Assembly: GCA_964392615.1 (NCBI GenBank) | Contig: CAYMRB010000360.1 | Span: forward strand, 1 to 10,426 | Direction of reading: 5' to 3' | DNA from: CAYMRB01 sp964392615 | Lineage (GTDB): Bacteria; Planctomycetota; UBA8108 | Length of the DNA: 10,426 nucleotides | Translations under genes and position numbers: made by a program | The notes under the pieces: generated by a model | What the model saw: only the letters and a program-made list of their open reading frames with translations | The model's database searches: none | Told to the model about the DNA's origin: nothing | Part shown: positions 1-6,661 of the stretch, in pieces | Numbering within the stretch: the stretch's first letter is position 1 | Layout: every line of letters starts with the position of its first letter

Positions 1-1296
1 GACGGTCGCCACCACCGCGATCGTACACAGGAGCAGTGTCACCGCGGCCGTCAGACCGGCGACGATCGGGTTGCGACGGCACCAGCGAAACGCGCGTTCG
101 GTCCGGCTCGTCGTTCGCCCCCGGAGCGCCCGTCCGTCGAGGAAGCGCTGCAGGTCGTCGGCGAGCGCCGCCGCGGACGGGTAGCGGTAGCCCGGCTCCT
201 TGTCGGTCGCCTTCAAGACGATCGTCTCGAGACTGTGCGGGATCCGCCGATCGATGCGTCTCGGCCGCGGCGGCTCCTCCTCGGCGACGCGCTTCATCAA
301 GCGGTGACGATCGGAGTCGTCGAACGCCGGTTGCAGCGTCAACGCTTCGTAGAGGGTCAAGCCCAGACCGTAGACGTCACTCGTCGGACCGGACACGCCG
401 TCGAATCGCTCCGGCGCCATGTAGCGCAGCGTGCCGACGACATCGCCGGTATGGGTCAGATCGACACTCTCGTCGCTCTTTGCCAGGCCGAAGTCCGTCA
501 CCCAAACGGTGCCTTCCGGGTCGAGGAGGAGATTCGACGGCTTGATGTCGCGATGCAGGATGCCGTGCTCGTGCGCGTGCGTGAGGGCCTCGGCGACGTG
601 AAGCCCGAGACGGGCGATGTTGCGGAAGTACGCGAGTCCCGAGCTGGAGCCGGACGACGAATCCGCAGCGACCAGCGCCAGGGCTGAAGCGCTGCCGAGA
701 TCCCCGTCGACTTCTTCGGAGCCCGCAGGCCCGAGCGGCGTGCCATTCGAGAGCCTCTTCACCTCGACCAGCACCTCGGCGAGGCTCTGGCCCTCGATGA
801 ACTGCATCGCGTAGAAGTGGATGCCGTCGTGCTCGCCGATGCCGTAGACCGGAACGATGTGCGTATGGTGAAGCCCGGCCGTCGCCTGCGCCTCGCGCTT
901 GAAGCGTTCGAGATGCTGCGGGCTCAGCAACGAGTGAAGGGGCAGCACCTTCAGTGCCACGTGCCGCCCGAGCGACTCCTGCATCGCCTCGAAGACGATG
1001 CCCATGCCGCCGCGCCCGACCTCCCGCAGAATGCTGTACTCCCCGAGGCGGCGAATCGGCTCACCGGCCGGCGTCTTCATCGCCTGCGGCGACGGCGGCG
1101 CTGCGGAGCGCGTCTCGCTCCGCAGCCCGTCGAGGACGAGCAGCACGGAGAAGTACTCACGGATCTCGGTCTCGGACGCCGGGTAGTCCCGCAGGAACTC
1201 CTCCAGGTCCGGCACGTCGCCACGGCGCAGCCGTTCGACGAGCGCTTGCGTCCAGTCCGACTCGGAAAAGAGTCCAGTTCCCCCGACCGACGACAT
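1..1296 (-). CDS. Ser/Thr protein kinase (PknB-like), N-terminal 432 residues, cut by window edge
   Basis: This gene reads from ATG at 1296 leftwards off the window with no stop. A purine-rich AGGGGGG lies about 8 bases before the ATG. Residues 1-60 form the N-terminal extension common in planctomycete kinases (FLRDYP, then EIREYF). The kinase domain covers about 86-385: glycine loop GRGGMG at 94-99, VALK lysine at 116, catalytic HRDIKPSN at 248-255, DFG at 268-270, activation-segment MAPE at 293-296. All key catalytic residues are present, so it should phosphorylate Ser/Thr. A Ser/Gly-rich insert at about 183-220 separates the N-lobe from the C-lobe. Residues 409-430 are hydrophobic after an Arg-rich stretch and look like a membrane span, so the missing C-terminus is probably an extracytoplasmic sensor (inference). 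The usual sigma-factor partner is not next to it on the same strand; upstream lies a dockerin hybrid remnant on the opposite strand. Confidence 0.93.
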   Translation of the reverse strand, partial: MSSVGGTGLFSESDWTQALVERLRRGDVPDLEEFLRDYPASETEIREYFSVLLVLDGLRSETRSAAPPSPQAMKTPAGEPIRRLGEYSILREVGRGGMGIVFEAMQESLGRHVALKVLPLHSLLSPQHLERFKREAQATAGLHHTHIVPVYGIGEHDGIHFYAMQFIEGQSLAEVLVEVKRLSNGTPLGPAGSEEVDGDLGSASALALVAADSSSGSSSGLAYFRNIARLGLHVAEALTHAHEHGILHRDIKPSNLLLDPEGTVWVTDFGLAKSDESVDLTHTGDVVGTLRYMAPERFDGVSGPTSDVYGLGLTLYEALTLQPAFDDSDRHRLMKRVAEEEPPRPRRIDRRIPHSLETIVLKATDKEPGYRYPSAAALADDLQRFLDGRALRGRTTSRTERAFRWCRRNPIVAGLTAAVTLLLCTIAVVATV

Positions 1297-1521
1297 CCTG
1301 ACCCCCCTGTTGACGTCCGCCTTACGTCACCGGGCGTTCCTCGGGACGGCACCCATCTCACTGATATGCTGCACGAGACTCGGTTGCCGATGGAAGCACT
1401 TTCCGCGTGCCGAGACCGGCCCTTCTCCACTTCTCGGTCCCAAACACGCCGCGGTCGGGGGGCGACGTCGAGGCGGTGCGCACACGCGTTCAACAAGGTC
1501 GTTCGTCCCCGATGCCGCCCG

Positions 1522-1935
1522 TTCCTCGGCGGCTCGAGGCCCACCTGTCTCGATAGTGTCGACGCGAACGACGACGGCACCACCGACACCTCGGACGCGA
1601 TACGGATCTTCGGATTCCTGTTCCTCGGAGGAACTCCGCCGGCGGCCCCCGGCCCGGTCGCATGCGGCTTCGACGAGACCTGTGTCGCCGAGGGACATCC
1701 CGATGGCGTGTTCTTCCTGACGGGAGCTGGCGCTGCCGATCCCGTGGTGAGCCGCCACTGCACGATCGACGACGACACGCTCGTCTTCTTCCCTATCATC
1801 AACACGGAATGCTCGAACGTGGAAGAGGCGCCCTGCGGCTGCGTCGACGAGGCGTCCTGTCTCGCCTGCAACGACGCGTTCTACTCGGAAATCCACGTCC
1901 CGTTCGCTCTCGTCCTCCCGGATGGGATAGTATAG
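1522..1935 (+). pseudogene. Hybrid remnant: half dockerin domain joined to part of another secreted-protein family
   Basis: The reading frame is open through this stretch but has no credible start: the ATGs at 1366 and 1390 lead into an Arg-rich segment with no signal peptide. Translation from 1522 opens with FLGGSRPTCLDS, the linker normally between two dockerin loops. A second calcium loop DANDDGTTDTSD (from 1561) and FGFLFLGGTPPAAPGP follow. From about 1681 the character changes to PDGVFFLTG, SRHCTIDDD and FFPIINTECSN, which resembles a family of secreted proteins with a VFFLAG...VPAG..FFPIIN core (from memory, not searched). It stops at TAG 1933-1935 after VLPDGIV. The first dockerin loop, the signal peptide and probably the rest of the second family are missing. 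I infer a deletion or recombination product. It could still be a short expressed protein. Confidence 0.6.
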
Positions 1936-1956
1936 GAGTGCTCGGGGGGCGAATCG

Positions 1957-2580
1957 ATGGACGACGCTTTCGACGAGACCGACGCGCTGGTCCGCCGCAC
2001 GAGCGCGGGCGATTCGCGTGCGCTGGAGGACCTGTTCTCGCGGCACCGCGAGCGCTTGCGGCGCATGGTGCACGCGCGCCTGGACGGGAGGCTGCGCGCA
2101 CACGTCGTCGACGACAACGACGTGGTGCAGGAGATCTACTGCACGGCCGCGCGCCGGCTCGACGAGTACCTCGCCGCGCCGAAGCTGCCGTTCTTCTTGT
2201 GGCTGCGCGGTCTGGGAATCCAGACCCTCGTCGACCTGCACCGGAAGTACCTGGACACCAAGGCGCGAGATGTCCGCCGCGAGGTGCGCCTGCGCTGCCG
2301 CCCCGCGCCTGAGGCGAGCTCGGTGGCTTTGGCCGCCCATCTGCTGGGCACGTGCTCGACTCCGAGCGAGCACGCCCAGCGCGCCGAGCTCAAGCTGCGT
2401 CTCGAGGAGGCGCTCGACAGCATGGACGCGATGGATCGCGAGGTCCTGATCCTGCGCCACTACGAGGAGCTCACCCATCGCGAGATCGCGCTGGAGCTCG
2501 GCATCGAACGCTCCGCGGCATCCAAGCGCTACTTCCGGGCGCTTGCCCGGATCAAGCGGATCCTGTCCGACGAGGTGTGA
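1957..2580 (+). CDS. ECF-type RNA polymerase sigma factor
   Basis: A 207-residue sigma-70 family factor without regions 1 and 3, typical of extracytoplasmic-function sigmas. Region 2 covers about 10-95, with the conserved core-binding and -10 segment VDDNDVVQEIYCTA at 51-64 and FLWLRGLGIQTLVD at 80-93. A linker with a Pro/Ala-rich part follows. Region 4 covers about 148-200: LDSMDAMDREVLILRHYEEL, then the helix-turn-helix THREIALELGIERSAASKR, which would read the -35 element. The ATG at 1957 follows an AGGAG (1934-1938) and a G-run; an upstream start would run into the preceding remnant. A kinase-type frame starts 20 bases after the stop, so the pair is probably co-transcribed. In planctomycetes such sigma/kinase pairs are common and the kinase is assumed to control the sigma; here the partner is broken, so this factor may be uncontrolled or driven by another kinase (inference). 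Confidence 0.92.
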   Translation: MDDAFDETDALVRRTSAGDSRALEDLFSRHRERLRRMVHARLDGRLRAHVVDDNDVVQEIYCTAARRLDEYLAAPKLPFFLWLRGLGIQTLVDLHRKYLDTKARDVRREVRLRCRPAPEASSVALAAHLLGTCSTPSEHAQRAELKLRLEEALDSMDAMDREVLILRHYEELTHREIALELGIERSAASKRYFRALARIKRILSDEV

Positions 2581-2600
2581 GGCCGGGCATGGAGGCGGGC

Positions 2601-3182
2601 ATGGACGAAACGCGAAACAGCGACAGCACGCAGGACGGCGACTGGGTCCTGCTCGACGACCTCTCGGAGGAATTCCTCGCGCGTCACCGCCGCGGCGAAC
2701 AGCCCGACGTGGAGGAATACGCGAAACGCTATCCGCAGCTCGCCGTCGAGATCCGCACGACCTTCCCGGACATGGCGATCCTCGAGAACGTCGGCTCGAA
2801 GGGCGACGGTGATGCCGGTTCCGGGCGTATCGCCGAGCGCGACGCCTCCGGCCGTCTGATCGGTGAGTTCCGCATCTTGCGCGAGATCGGCCGCGTCCTG
2901 GGGGCCTGTTCCGGCTGCGGGACGGTATCGAATCAACGCGACTACTGGGAGGGAGTTGGGTCTGGGAGCGAATACGAAGGACGATGGCGGACGCTAACGC
3001 GGTTGGGTGACGTCTGGTGGATCTATGGCGTCGTCGTGAGTGGATGTGATTTCGTTCGCTCCTCAGCCGGCGACGATGCTTCTCATATTCGATCTTCCCT
3101 TGAGTTTTTCTGCCGACACGATCCTTCTCCCTTTGACGATCATTCAGCAGATCGTCGGTCGCCCTGGCGAGTCGGAGGATAG
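2601..3182 (+). pseudogene. Truncated Ser/Thr kinase stub, partner of the ECF sigma factor
   Basis: The start at 2601 is chosen because GGAGG lies at 2591-2595, five bases before it; an in-frame ATG at 2589 is the alternative. Residues 1-98 are the regular N-terminus of a planctomycete kinase: FLARHRRGEQPDVEEYAKRY and EIRTTFPDM, then EFRILREIGR, which normally continues GGMGVVYEA. Homology ends just after that GR, at about 2895, exactly inside the ATP-binding glycine loop. The remaining ~95 residues contain no kinase motif, and their DNA is visibly less GC-biased than its neighbours. No VALK, HRD or DFG motif exists downstream in any frame up to 3182. It cannot be an active kinase. A residual role of the N-terminal box in binding the sigma factor is conceivable but unproven. 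The stop lies 12 bases from the convergent stop of the next gene. Confidence 0.82.
3135..3156 (-). terminator. Hairpin downstream of the LamG-dockerin gene
   Basis: A perfect 7-bp inverted repeat (GACGATC / GATCGTC) with an 8-base loop, about 40 bases beyond the stop of the minus-strand gene ending at 3195. On the minus strand it is followed by AAAGGGAG rather than a T-run, so it is only a weak candidate for an intrinsic terminator. It also lies inside the 3' part of the opposite-strand kinase stub. Confidence 0.3.
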
Positions 3183-3194
3183 ATTTCGCGCTTC

Positions 3195-4289
3195 TCAGCA
3201 GGCGTCGTAGGAGTCGCAGTCCGCGGGACCGGAACCCGGCCCGCACTCGAACGGGCCCGGCGCCGGGGGCGGCGAGCCGCCCAAGAAGAGGAAATTGAGG
3301 ACCATGACGCTGTCGGAAAGGTCGACATTGCCGTCGCCGTTGGCCTCCGCCGCGCTCACGCAGGCCGGGCTGGTCGTTCCGAGGAACAGGTAGCCCAGGA
3401 TGAAAATGGCGTCCGAGATATCGACGATGCCGTCCACGTTCGCGTCGCCGCGCCGGAACCCGCCGAGACAGTCGTCCGGCACACCGTCTCCGTCGTCGTC
3501 CGGCGAGTAGCCGGACTCGATGTCGCATTCGTCTGGCACGAGGTTGCCGTTGCAGTCGGCGCTGGCGCCGGTCGCGAGGTCCTCGGAGTCCGCCGTACCG
3601 TTGCCGTTGCAGTCCGTCTCGGCGATCGGCTCGAGCGATACGTTGTCGTAAAGCGCTCCCGAGCCGCCGTCAGACCAAAGGTCGATGCACTGGATCTCTC
3701 CGATGCCGCTGGTCTCCCACGGAAACGGGAATCCGATCAGAGGAGCGTCGTCGAGAAACGCTGCCTGCAGGTTACGCTCGAGGTCGATGTCGACACGGAT
3801 CTCGCTCCACGTGTCGGCCGCCACGGCCCGGCTGACGCCGAGCTCGTTGCCGTCACCGTCGTGAAACTGAATCCTCCCCGAAGCGATGCGGATCTGACTC
3901 GACCAGTTCTTGGCCCCGTTATGGCTGTAGCGGTTCAGCAAGATGAACCACGACCCGCCCCGGTGGTTCGCCGGAACGAACACCCGTGCCCGGATTCGCC
4001 ACCGGCCGCTGTCGACCCCACGCAGCACCTTCACGACGTCGCTGTTCCCTCGGAGTTCCAGCGAGTTCGGAGCCGAGGCCGCCCGGGCGTCCGTGACATC
4101 GGCGTCGACGGTGCTCAAGTTGTCCCAGCCCTCCCAATCGCCTTGGCCGATGACGGTCGTCCCCGCGGCGTACGAGTCGAAGTCGTCGGACCACTGCGCC
4201 GACGCGGTCCCCCCGAGGAGTATCCCACTGACGAGTCCGAGGATCCCGAGCCCCCACCCTGCCGTCCGCGTGGTCTTTCGGACCTGCAT
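3195..4289 (-). CDS. Secreted LamG-like protein with C-terminal dockerin-type repeat pair
   Basis: A 364-residue exported protein. The start at 4289 is supported by GGAGGG 9 bases upstream and by the signal peptide that follows it: basic QVRKTTRTAG, hydrophobic core at 11-28, probable cleavage near TASA-QW (31-32). Residues 33-225 form a beta-rich domain like LamG/concanavalin modules (DDFDSYAAGTTVIGQGDWEG, SLELRG, ending in ALYDNVSLEPI), which often bind carbohydrate. A short Cys/Asp-rich linker with DCNGN repeats (227-275) resembles thrombospondin type-3 calcium repeats. Residues 278-364 hold two dockerin-type loops, DANVDGIVDISD (282-293) and EANGDGNVDLSD (315-326), each followed by a YLFLG or FLFLG motif, ending in DSYDAC. 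No catalytic residues are recognisable, so a structural or binding role at the cell surface is inferred. This is the only complete dockerin protein in the window. Confidence 0.88.
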   Translation of the reverse strand: MQVRKTTRTAGWGLGILGLVSGILLGGTASAQWSDDFDSYAAGTTVIGQGDWEGWDNLSTVDADVTDARAASAPNSLELRGNSDVVKVLRGVDSGRWRIRARVFVPANHRGGSWFILLNRYSHNGAKNWSSQIRIASGRIQFHDGDGNELGVSRAVAADTWSEIRVDIDLERNLQAAFLDDAPLIGFPFPWETSGIGEIQCIDLWSDGGSGALYDNVSLEPIAETDCNGNGTADSEDLATGASADCNGNLVPDECDIESGYSPDDDGDGVPDDCLGGFRRGDANVDGIVDISDAIFILGYLFLGTTSPACVSAAEANGDGNVDLSDSVMVLNFLFLGGSPPPAPGPFECGPGSGPADCDSYDAC

Positions 4290-4678
4290 GCTTTCGCCCT
4301 CCAGTTCGTGAGTCCGTGGCTCCCTACCGACGACTCGCGTCGTCCGGCCCATCCATCCCATCCGTACGGAGTCCCTCCGATGGGACATCGCGCCGGTCGG
4401 AGCCGATCCGGCGTCTCGCCACGACGCAGTGGCACGACGATGGACGACCGGGCAATCAACGACGCCAGCTCCTTGCATCCCGGAACCGTGACCGATGTGA
4501 GACAGGAAAAACCGTGCCGATCGTCGAGCTGAAAGCGGCGGCGTGAAGCGCCGGTGACGTCCGCGTTTGCTCCGGTCGCCGACGGCGTGGGTGAGTTCCT
4601 GGACAGCACGGCCACGCGGGTCACCCCGATGAAGCCGCGACGCCGGTCACCCCCGCGTCGCGGCGCTTCGGTCGGTCG
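4290..4678. other. Gene-free stretch upstream of the LamG-dockerin gene
   Basis: No frame here looks coding on either strand. It should carry the promoter of the minus-strand gene starting at 4289, but I cannot point to a convincing -10/-35 pair. At its right end are a GGTCACCCC at 4619-4627 and a strong hairpin at 4634-4664 (listed separately). Confidence 0.5.
4634..4664 (-). terminator. 10-bp perfect hairpin after the dockerin tail
   Basis: Read on the minus strand this is GCCGCGACGC, an 11-base loop GGGGGTGACCG, then GCGTCGCGGC. It begins 14 bases after the stop of the dockerin fragment (4679), where a terminator would sit, but no T-run follows. Its loop shares GGGGTGACC with the hairpin at 6631-6661, although the stem sequences differ. 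Confidence 0.5.
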
Positions 4679-5107
4679 TCATGGACAGGGCGCGTGGTGC
4701 TGGCAATCGAGCCCGTCGTCCGGCGTCGGGTCCGGCCCGCAGGCCGCCGGCGGCGGCAGGGTCCCGTCACCCAGGAAGAGGCGATCGAGCAGCCCGACGG
4801 CGTCGGAGAGGTCGACCGCACCGCTGTCGTCCGTATCCAGGGCGTCGAGACACCCGGGCGTCCGCGCGCCGAGGAACAGGTAGCCCAGCGTGAAGATGCC
4901 GTCGCTGACGTCGACCGTGCCGTCGGCGTTCGCATCGCCGCGCTCGAACGCGCTGTCGCCTTCTTCGGCCACGTTCACGCCGTCGAAGCCGTCGTCGAAC
5001 TCGAACGCCGTCCGGCTCGCTTCGCCCGTGCACCTGGGACTGGCGGGCTGACGCGCCTGGGTATCCGAACCGGCGGAGGCTCCTGCGATGACGACTCGAT
5101 TCCACAC
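4679..5107 (-). pseudogene. Orphan dockerin-type tail, 5'-truncated
   Basis: The open frame encodes 142 residues from an ATG at 5107. The last ~90 are a clear dockerin-type pair: FERGDANADGTVDVSDG (loop at 58-69), IFTLGYLFLG, then DTDDSGAVDLSD (91-102), LLDRLFLG and a Cys/Pro-rich end. Residues 35-52 (AFEFDDGFDGVNVAEEG) look like genuine linker, but 1-34 look random. There is no signal peptide and no domain for the dockerin pair to serve, so this is the 3' end of a lost gene. The 5' part overlaps the start of the plus-strand ORF at 5088 by 20 bases. The DNA around 4880-4950 is clearly related to 3390-3460 in the intact protein, so the tails share ancestry. Confidence 0.72.
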
Positions 5108-5345
5108 AGTGCTCTTCCAAGACGTCCCTCGACTCGGCGATCACCTGGAACGGCGGGGCCTCGTCTCGTACCAGGACTTCGAGGTGCTGACGGCGAGTCT
5201 CAGCTGCGGAACGATCGAGATCGACCCGTTCGGCCAACCCGGGCGCCTGCTGCCGCACCTTGACGCGTTTGCGGCCGCGAACGGTTACGTCGTCCTACCA
5301 CACGACGAGTACAGCGGTGCGCTCGAGCTTCTTCTGGACGTCTGA
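5088..5345 (+). CDS. Small protein of unknown function (85 residues)
   Basis: I do not recognise this protein. It starts at an ATG with GGAGG at 5075-5079, eight bases upstream, and third codon positions are strongly G/C, both in favour of a real gene. It has no signal peptide, no membrane segment and a single Cys (residue 40). The sequence is mixed alpha/beta in character: TRFHTVLFQDVPRLGDHLER, then TIEIDPFGQPGRLLPHLDAF and NGYVVLPHDEYSGALELLLD. It would act in the cytoplasm. It stands alone on its strand, divergent from and overlapping an orphan dockerin tail, and a small GC-rich inverted repeat (CTCGCC / GGCGAG) lies near 5370-5392 behind its stop. It could also be the intact end of a larger lost gene. 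Confidence 0.6.
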   Translation: MTTRFHTVLFQDVPRLGDHLERRGLVSYQDFEVLTASLSCGTIEIDPFGQPGRLLPHLDAFAAANGYVVLPHDEYSGALELLLDV

Positions 5346-5459
5346 TCGCGGCGCGAAACGCGTCGAAGGCGACCTCGCCGCAAAGGGGCGAGCCGTGCAA
5401 TCGTGCTCGTGATGTCCGTCTATTCGAACGACAGAGGCTCGCGAGTCTGACTCGACGCT

Positions 5460-5622
5460 GGCCGCGGTTGGCGGCGTATCTCGACTGCCGCCACTGAAGA
5501 GAAAGCTGAGAAGATACACCGCGTCCGACACGTCCACACGTCCCTCCGGATCGCCGGGCTCTACGGCCCGCGGACTGCAGTGAACGCTTCCATCCTCGGT
5601 GAGTTCGCAGTACAGCCCGCGC
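5460..5622 (-). pseudogene. Dockerin-type remnant, 5'-truncated
   Basis: On the minus strand this reads GLYCELTEDGSVHCSPRA, then a single calcium loop GDPEGRVDVSD and AVYLLSFLFSGGS, the standard single-loop dockerin tail. There is no in-frame start, signal peptide or body. Reading-frame quality ends at about 5622, where an unrelated gene end (carB) begins on the opposite strand within about three bases. The open frame continues to 5954, but beyond 5622 it is only the antisense of the carB fragment. Confidence 0.6.
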
Positions 5623-5624
5623 CG

Positions 5625-5792
5625 GACGACTCCTACATCCGGAAGGAGGCCATCCGGCAGCGGATCCCCTGTCTCCATACCGTCGCCGCGGCGAAGGCCG
5701 CCGTCGAGGGGATCGCCGCCCGGCGCAACGGTCACTCGGCCGTGCGGTCCCTGCAGGCGTACCACGAGGACATCGGGGGGCGACGACGGTAG
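5625..5792 (+). pseudogene. carB: carB 3'-terminal fragment (carbamoyl-phosphate synthase large subunit C-terminus)
   Basis: The translation from 5625 is DDSYIRKEAIRQRIPCLHTV, AAAKAAVEGIAA, then HSAVRSLQAYHEDI before a TAG at 5790-5792. This matches the end of the allosteric (MGS-like) domain of CarB, where intact enzymes read roughly D-SYIR-AA---IPY-TT--AA-AA--GI and end in SLQ-YH. Only about 55 of the usual ~1,070 residues are present, so no carbamoyl-phosphate synthesis is possible from this copy. Residues before DDSY in the open frame do not match CarB and are antisense of the dockerin remnant. A functional carB presumably lies elsewhere in the genome (inference). The codons remain undisturbed, which suggests the fragment is recent or was copied from the live gene. 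Confidence 0.8.
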
Positions 5793-6107
5793 CCGGACGC
5801 GATCGGCGGTCCATTGGCGTTCGAGACTTCGGCCGCGCTGAGCCCGCCCTTCCTGGGGCAGGAACTCGAAGAACTCGTACGCGACGAGGCGTCCTGTCCA
5901 AATACTCAGCCGAACCGCAAACGGCGTCCGCGTGCCGAATTGGCGTTGGTGCATCGGGGTGGAAGTACAGTATGGCTCGGGCTTTGCGATCGAATCGTGA
6001 GGGCCTGAGCGCAGTCAGCCGTGAAATCGAGTCTCGTTCATCCCCGGCCTTGGCCGACGATCTGCGGCCCGGTGCTGTCGACGGTCGGCCACGGGTTCTT
6101 CGCTTTT
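5793..6107. other. Stretch without an assignable gene
   Basis: A plus-strand frame from 5814 contains PPFLGQELEELVRDEASCP, which looks mildly protein-like, but I recognise nothing, and it has neither a good start nor a ribosome site. No repeats or strong hairpins stand out. Confidence 0.4.
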
Positions 6108-6265
6108 TTCGAAGGCGACGTCGAGTTGGAGCTCCGTACCGGTCGAGATTCCTGAACCACCTCTTCTCGGGCGGCCCCGCGCCGGTCGCGCCGTTCTCGG
6201 AGTGCGGGACGTCGTAGTTGGCGGCGGATGAGGAGTTGGGGTGCGTGGAGTCGGCGGGTCCGTGA
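6108..6265 (+). pseudogene. Dockerin-type remnant with frameshift and nonsense mutation
   Basis: The plus strand first reads FEGDVELE, a degraded dockerin start, then in another frame FLNHLFSGGPAPVAPFSECG, then meets TAG at 6215-6217 and continues LAADEELGCVESAG to a TGA at 6263-6265. The last 96 bases match 8181-8276 at 86 of 96 positions by hand count. There the same codon is GAG, so the TAG is a nonsense change in this copy. At least two disabling changes mean it is decayed. Confidence 0.65.
6170..6265 (+). repeat. Direct repeat copy A (96 bp, about 90% identical to copy B)
   Basis: It starts GGCGGCCCCG and ends CCGTGA, in the same order and orientation as 8181-8276. Matching sequence resumes after a gap as GCGTTCTCC at 6313-6321, which corresponds to the distal arm of the hairpin at 8288-8327. 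Confidence 0.75.
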
Positions 6266-6278
6266 CGTTGTGATCGTT

Positions 6279-6311
6279 GAGCGCAGGGCGTCACCACCGC
6301 GCCCTACGCTT
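6279..6311 (+). terminator. Degenerate hairpin after the dockerin remnant
   Basis: GCGCAGGGCG (6281-6290) pairs with CGCCCTACGC (6300-6309) with one mismatch, extended by A-T and G-T pairs. It follows the remnant's stop by 13 bases and parallels the better-preserved hairpin after copy B. No T-run follows. Confidence 0.35.
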
Positions 6312-6394
6312 CGCGTTCTCCGTTGCTACAAATCGTTGCCCCGTCACGTCTCGATCGGGACGACCGTGACGAAGTTCGCTGCCAGCATCGCCCG

Positions 6395-6474
6395 CTACTC
6401 CGGACGGGAATCGAACCCGGCCGATGAGCCGTTTTCGTAAGTCCGCGCCATTCAACGATTCTCTACTTCGGGAC
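6395..6474 (-). other. tRNA-like segment (probable degenerate tRNA)
   Basis: On the minus strand the segment contains GTTGAATGGCGCGGACTTA and then, at tRNA-like spacing, GGTTCGATTCCC with a T-arm loop TTCGATT (6409-6415). The first part resembles the D-arm and anticodon 5' side of Leu/Ser tRNAs (GCGGACTTA as in a TAA-anticodon Leu tRNA), but the anticodon loop carries extra bases and its 3' stem does not pair. The last T-stem pair is mismatched, and I find no acceptor stem or CCA. Near-identical direct repeats, CTACTCCGGAC and CTACTTCGGGAC, sit at the two ends. It is unlikely to be a working tRNA; it may be a tRNA remnant or an old attachment site. Confidence 0.3.
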
Positions 6475-6630
6475 GAGAAGGCCCAAGTCCCGAAGTCTCA
6501 GAGAAAGAGAGAGCGAAAGGCCGGAATCAGCCACCAATACTCGCCCCCCAGTCCCAAGCCCCGTCCCGACGTCCACCCATCCGCGACGTCGCAACCCCTT
6601 ACGCCACAGGCCCCACAGCCCCGAACGCAC

Positions 6631-6661
6631 GCCGCCCCGGCGGGGTGACCACCGGGGCGGC
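6631..6661 (+). terminator. 10-bp perfect GC hairpin with GGGGTGACC loop
   Basis: GCCGCCCCGG, 11-base loop CGGGGTGACCA, CCGGGGCGGC. Stem and loop lengths equal those of the hairpin at 4634-4664 (minus), and the loop core is shared while the stems differ. No T-run follows, and no intact gene lies directly upstream. Confidence 0.45.

Noticed and set aside
817..1521. Upstream extension of the hybrid dockerin frame
   Set aside because: It runs antisense through the kinase gene and has no signal peptide or homology, so only 1522-1935 is kept.
1327..3528. A 733-codon open frame on the minus strand
   Set aside because: It is antisense to the sigma factor and kinase stub, is Arg-rich and has no motifs; a typical shadow frame in GC-rich DNA.
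5793..5954. 5' continuation of the minus-strand dockerin frame to 5954
   Set aside because: From 5792 down to 5625 it is purely the antisense of the carB fragment, so it cannot be the same protein.
6395..6660. tmRNA
   Set aside because: No 5' partner for the acceptor and no tag-peptide reading frame could be found.
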